From Bacteroidota bacterium (lineage in GTDB: Bacteria > Bacteroidota > Bacteroidia > Flavobacteriales > Flavobacteriaceae), in NCBI GenBank assembly GCA_023437485.1, contig JAEZGB010000088.1:1-10188 (forward strand): a stretch of 10,188 nt of DNA, in the 5' to 3' direction. Shown here one piece after another: positions 6,824 through 10,188 of the stretch. Numbering within the stretch: the first letter of the stretch is position 1; every line of letters starts with the position of its first letter. A program made the position numbers and the translations under genes. The notes below the pieces were generated by a model that saw nothing but the letters and a program-made list of their open reading frames with translations, was not told the DNA's origin and ran no database searches.

Positions 6824-9800
6824 CTTCTTTTGCTAATGATTGCACGATACTGATCATTGAAGATAATTATGGTGATTATGTCCTGATTGCCGATTTTTTG
6901 GCCGAAAGTTTTACCCGGCCGGTAATATTGAACGCGCGCAGTTACAAGGAAGCTTCGGCCATACTGGCAACCCAGCAAAAAATTGACGTGATTTTGCTGG
7001 ATCTGACACTGCCCGATGGTGGCGGAACTGAACTCATCAGCAACATTCACGAGCTGGCACCACAGATTCCCCTTATTGTATTGACTGCGTTTGCCAATCA
7101 GGAGTTTCAGCATAAAAGCTTTTCATTTGGCGTCTCGGATTATCTGCTCAAGGACGAGCTCAACGCGCCCCAGCTTTTTAAGAGCATCACGTACTCCATC
7201 GAACGGCAAAAAAACCATCAACGGCTACGGGAATCAGAAGAAAAATACCGCAACCTTTTTCAGTGGAGCCCCTTGCCCATGTGGATATACGATTGCGAAA
7301 CCTTGAAAATCCTGGACGTCAATGATTCGGCGGTACGGCAATATGGTTACTCCCGGGAAGAATTTCTTGAGCGCACCATTCTTGATGTCAGGCCGGAAGA
7401 GGATGTTGAAGAACTCTTTAACGCCCTGCGAGTTATCAAAGGATCAAAATCCTACAACACCGGATATTTCAGGCACCGTAAAAAAAGCGGTGAGATCATC
7501 GACGTTCAAATTGAAAGCAACGATATTGAATTTGACGGCCGCCGCGCGCGCATCGTTCTGATCATAGACATCACCAAACGACTATTGGCCGAGAAGGCTT
7601 TGCAAACCAGCGAAAAAAGATTCAAATCACTTATCCAGGAAGGCGGTGACCTGATCACCATTGTAACGCCCGAAGGGGTTGTATTGTACGCCAGCCCAAA
7701 CCACAAGGCCATCCTGGGGTATTCGGCCCAAAGCTTTACCGGACGCAACATCGGCGAATTCATCCATCCCGAAGACCTTCCGCGAACCCGCCAGTTGTTC
7801 AATAACCTATTGGCGCGCAAACGCATTTTCTCATCGCAATTCCGAATGAGGAACTCGGAAGGAAAATACCTGTGGATCGAATCGATCGCGACCAATGCTC
7901 TGGCCGACGAAGCCGTTGGCGGTTTGGTGATCAATTCACGCGATGTGACCGCCCGGGTTGAGAATGAACGCAAGATCCAGGAAACCAACGAACGGTTTGA
8001 GGCAATAGCCCGCGCGACCAGCGATGCGATTTACGACCTGGATTTCCAAACGCAGAAAATCTATATTTCAGGTTCAAACTACCATACCCTTTTTGGATAT
8101 GTGTTTGAAAACCACACCACCGATATAGCCTTTTTTAAAGCTTGCATCCATCCGGATGAACGCGATCGGGTGTACGATTTTTTAAAAACCACCGTGGTGG
8201 ACCCCGGCAGGACGCACTACGAAATGGAATATCGGTTTTTGCGGAGCGACGGAACTTACGCCGATATCCTGGACCGGTTCAACATCATTTGGGACGGAGA
8301 TGTGCCGGTGCGCAAAATCGGGGCGATGCAGGACATCTCGACGCGAAAATTCCAGGAAACAATCCTCGCGTTTGAGAAAGAAATTTACGAACTCAATGCA
8401 AATCCAAAAATTTCATTTGACTTTGTAATCAATAAGCTTACGGCCAATATTGAATCTTTGGTCCCGGAATCCATTTGCACCATCATCGCACTCACTGAAG
8501 AACAAACCATAAAGCATATCGCGGGCAAATCACTCGAACCGGAACTGATTGACCTGCTTGACGGGATTGGGATCGGCAAAAAAGCGGGCTCCTGTGGCAC
8601 GGCGATGTATACCGGGAAAAGTGTTTACGTGACCGATATCAGCACCGATCCCCTTTGGGAAGATTACCGCGAACTTGTGGCACCGTTTGGTTACAAAGCC
8701 TGTTGGTCAGTACCTGTAAAAAAGCGGTCCGGGAAGGTGATTGCCTGTTTTGCCACCTACTACAAAACTCCACGCGCACCCAAAAAAGAAGAGATTAACC
8801 TGATTGAACGCGTAACCAGCCTGATCGGGGTCCTGATTGAGAACCGGGACGCGGTTGAAGAGACCGAACGCGCGAAGGAAAGGTATGACATCGTGGCAAA
8901 AGCTACCAGCGATACCATTTGGGATTGGAAAATTCAGGAGGACCTTTTTATCTGGAACAAAGGCATTCAGGGCGTTTTCGGCTACAAAAAGGAACAGGTG
9001 GGAAAGACCTCGAAATGGTGGTTTGACCGCGTTCACCCTGAAGATAGCATCCGGGTATCAGTAAAACTTTATAATTTCCTTGAGGAAAAAGTTGAAAAAT
9101 GGCAGGATGAATACCGGTTTGCCTGCGCCGACGGAACTTATAAATACGTTTTTGACCGTGGTTTCCTGGTCAAGGACAGCGAGGGCAAACCTATCAGGAT
9201 GATCGGAGCGATGCAGGACGTGACCAAGCAAAAGGAGGAAGAACAACGCCTCAAATTGCTTGAAACCGTGGTGACACAAACCAAAGATTCGGTAGTGATT
9301 ACCGAGGCCGGAAAATCCAGTGGAATCCCCAAGATCGTCTTCGTCAATCCGGCCTTTACCAACATGACGGGCTTCAAGGCATCGGAAGTTATTGGCAAAT
9401 CCCCGGCGGTGTTTATGGGCAAGAAGTCAGTGATCAATGAAATCACCAAACTCTCGGAAGCGCTTAAACACAAAAAGGAATACAAATTTGAAACGCTCAA
9501 TTTTCGCAAGTCAGGCGAGGAATATTGGGTAAATTTTTCGATGATTCCCATCACCAACAAAGAGGGCGAACACTCGCACTGGATTTCCATCCAACGCGAC
9601 ATCACCGAAGAGAAGAAACAGGAAAAGGAAAAGGAACAACTCATCCGCGAACTGACCCAGAACAACAAGGACCTGAAACAATTCTCCTACATTACCTCGC
9701 ACAACTTCCGGGCGCCGCTTTCAAACCTGACCGGGCTATTGCACCTGATGGAGGATATTCCGGTAGAGAACGAGGAGCTTCGGGAAATCCTGGACGGTTT

Positions 9801-10188
9801 TTCAAAATCGACGCACTTGCTCAACGAGACCATCAATGACCTGGTCAAGGTAATTATTATTAAGGACAATCCGTCGATTCAAAAGGAGGAAGTCCTGATC
9901 AAGGACGTGTTTGAGAATGTTTTCCATCAGCTCAGCTTTTTGATCAGCCTTCACAAGCCCATCATCAAAATCGAGTTGGAAAGGGTTTCCATCCTCAACA
10001 TCAACAAAGCATATCTGGAAAGCATTCTGCTCAACCTGCTTACCAATGCCATAAAGTACCGGGCCACCAACCGCAAGCTGAAAATCCAGATCTCGTCAAA
10101 AGAAGTAGGCAACAACGTGACACTGATTTTCCGCGATAACGGTATTGGGATTGACCTTACGCGAAACGCCGACAAGATCTTTGGCCTT
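6820..10188 (+). CDS. Receiver-first multi-sensor hybrid histidine kinase (REC-PAS3-GAF-PAS2-HisKA-HATPase), 3' partial
   Basis: This frame is open for 1123 codons and leaves the window inside the ATPase domain. The ATG at 6820 is the first usable start: an in-frame TGA lies at 6787. The N-terminal REC domain (about 8-125) has acidic residues Glu14/Asp15, phospho-acceptor Asp61 in LLDLTLPDG, Thr89 and Lys111, so it should be phosphorylatable. PAS domains follow at about 140-254, 264-380 and 388-510, a GAF domain at about 515-677 with GSCGTAMYTG, then PAS domains at 688-805 and 808-932. A Lys/Glu-rich helix leads to HisKA with His961 in SHNFRAPLS. HATPase_c shows N-box NLLTNAIKYR (Asn1072, Asn1076) and G1 DNGIGID; the G2 box is beyond the edge. 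No membrane segment is seen, so a cytosolic sensor integrating several signals is likely. The Asn after the catalytic His replaces the usual Asp/Glu. Stimuli are unknown. Confidence 0.94.
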   Translation, partial: MTSFANDCTILIIEDNYGDYVLIADFLAESFTRPVILNARSYKEASAILATQQKIDVILLDLTLPDGGGTELISNIHELAPQIPLIVLTAFANQEFQHKSFSFGVSDYLLKDELNAPQLFKSITYSIERQKNHQRLRESEEKYRNLFQWSPLPMWIYDCETLKILDVNDSAVRQYGYSREEFLERTILDVRPEEDVEELFNALRVIKGSKSYNTGYFRHRKKSGEIIDVQIESNDIEFDGRRARIVLIIDITKRLLAEKALQTSEKRFKSLIQEGGDLITIVTPEGVVLYASPNHKAILGYSAQSFTGRNIGEFIHPEDLPRTRQLFNNLLARKRIFSSQFRMRNSEGKYLWIESIATNALADEAVGGLVINSRDVTARVENERKIQETNERFEAIARATSDAIYDLDFQTQKIYISGSNYHTLFGYVFENHTTDIAFFKACIHPDERDRVYDFLKTTVVDPGRTHYEMEYRFLRSDGTYADILDRFNIIWDGDVPVRKIGAMQDISTRKFQETILAFEKEIYELNANPKISFDFVINKLTANIESLVPESICTIIALTEEQTIKHIAGKSLEPELIDLLDGIGIGKKAGSCGTAMYTGKSVYVTDISTDPLWEDYRELVAPFGYKACWSVPVKKRSGKVIACFATYYKTPRAPKKEEINLIERVTSLIGVLIENRDAVEETERAKERYDIVAKATSDTIWDWKIQEDLFIWNKGIQGVFGYKKEQVGKTSKWWFDRVHPEDSIRVSVKLYNFLEEKVEKWQDEYRFACADGTYKYVFDRGFLVKDSEGKPIRMIGAMQDVTKQKEEEQRLKLLETVVTQTKDSVVITEAGKSSGIPKIVFVNPAFTNMTGFKASEVIGKSPAVFMGKKSVINEITKLSEALKHKKEYKFETLNFRKSGEEYWVNFSMIPITNKEGEHSHWISIQRDITEEKKQEKEKEQLIRELTQNNKDLKQFSYITSHNFRAPLSNLTGLLHLMEDIPVENEELREILDGFSKSTHLLNETINDLVKVIIIKDNPSIQKEEVLIKDVFENVFHQLSFLISLHKPIIKIELERVSILNINKAYLESILLNLLTNAIKYRATNRKLKIQISSKEVGNNVTLIFRDNGIGIDLTRNADKIFGL

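Overview
The window comes from a member of the Bacteroidota, most likely the Flavobacteriia. Three things point there: a type IX secretion (T9SS) type B / gliding-motility C-terminal sorting domain, promoter elements of the Bacteroidetes TAnnTTTG type, and genes without Shine-Dalgarno sequences. Base composition looks moderate (about half G+C by eye) and uniform across the genes. I see no mobile element, CRISPR array, tRNA or rRNA.

Layout. Bases 1-3185 (+) are the 3' part of a large secreted, surface-type protein: Ig/PKD-like modules, acidic DxDxDG calcium-binding repeats, two tandem 94-residue repeats and a C-terminal T9SS sorting domain. It converges on typA/bipA (3262-5061, -), a ribosome-associated translational GTPase. 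A short hairpin with an A/T tract lies between them and should terminate typA strongly and the secreted-protein gene more weakly. typA has a good Bacteroidetes promoter with a very short leader. The 152-bp divergent region behind it also holds a perfect 6-9-6 inverted repeat. Bases 5214-6683 (+) encode a complete soluble PAS-PAS-HisKA-HATPase histidine kinase. Bases 6820 to the window end (+) encode a very large hybrid kinase, REC-PAS-PAS-PAS-GAF-PAS-PAS-HisKA-HATPase, cut inside its ATPase domain; it is open in frame for 1123 codons. A TATATTTG element and a possible 33-codon ORF that overlaps the hybrid kinase start as ATGA lie in the 136-bp gap between the kinases.

How the genes relate. 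The secreted protein and typA are independent neighbours. The two kinases lie in the same direction, lack membrane segments and are probably functionally linked. The first has no receiver domain and the second begins with an intact one, so a phosphorelay or allosteric input from the first to the second is plausible but unproven. No clearly new biological system is evident. The most checkable oddities are the receiver-first multi-sensor kinase, the overlapping small ORF before it, the duplicated modules and the divergent-region inverted repeat.
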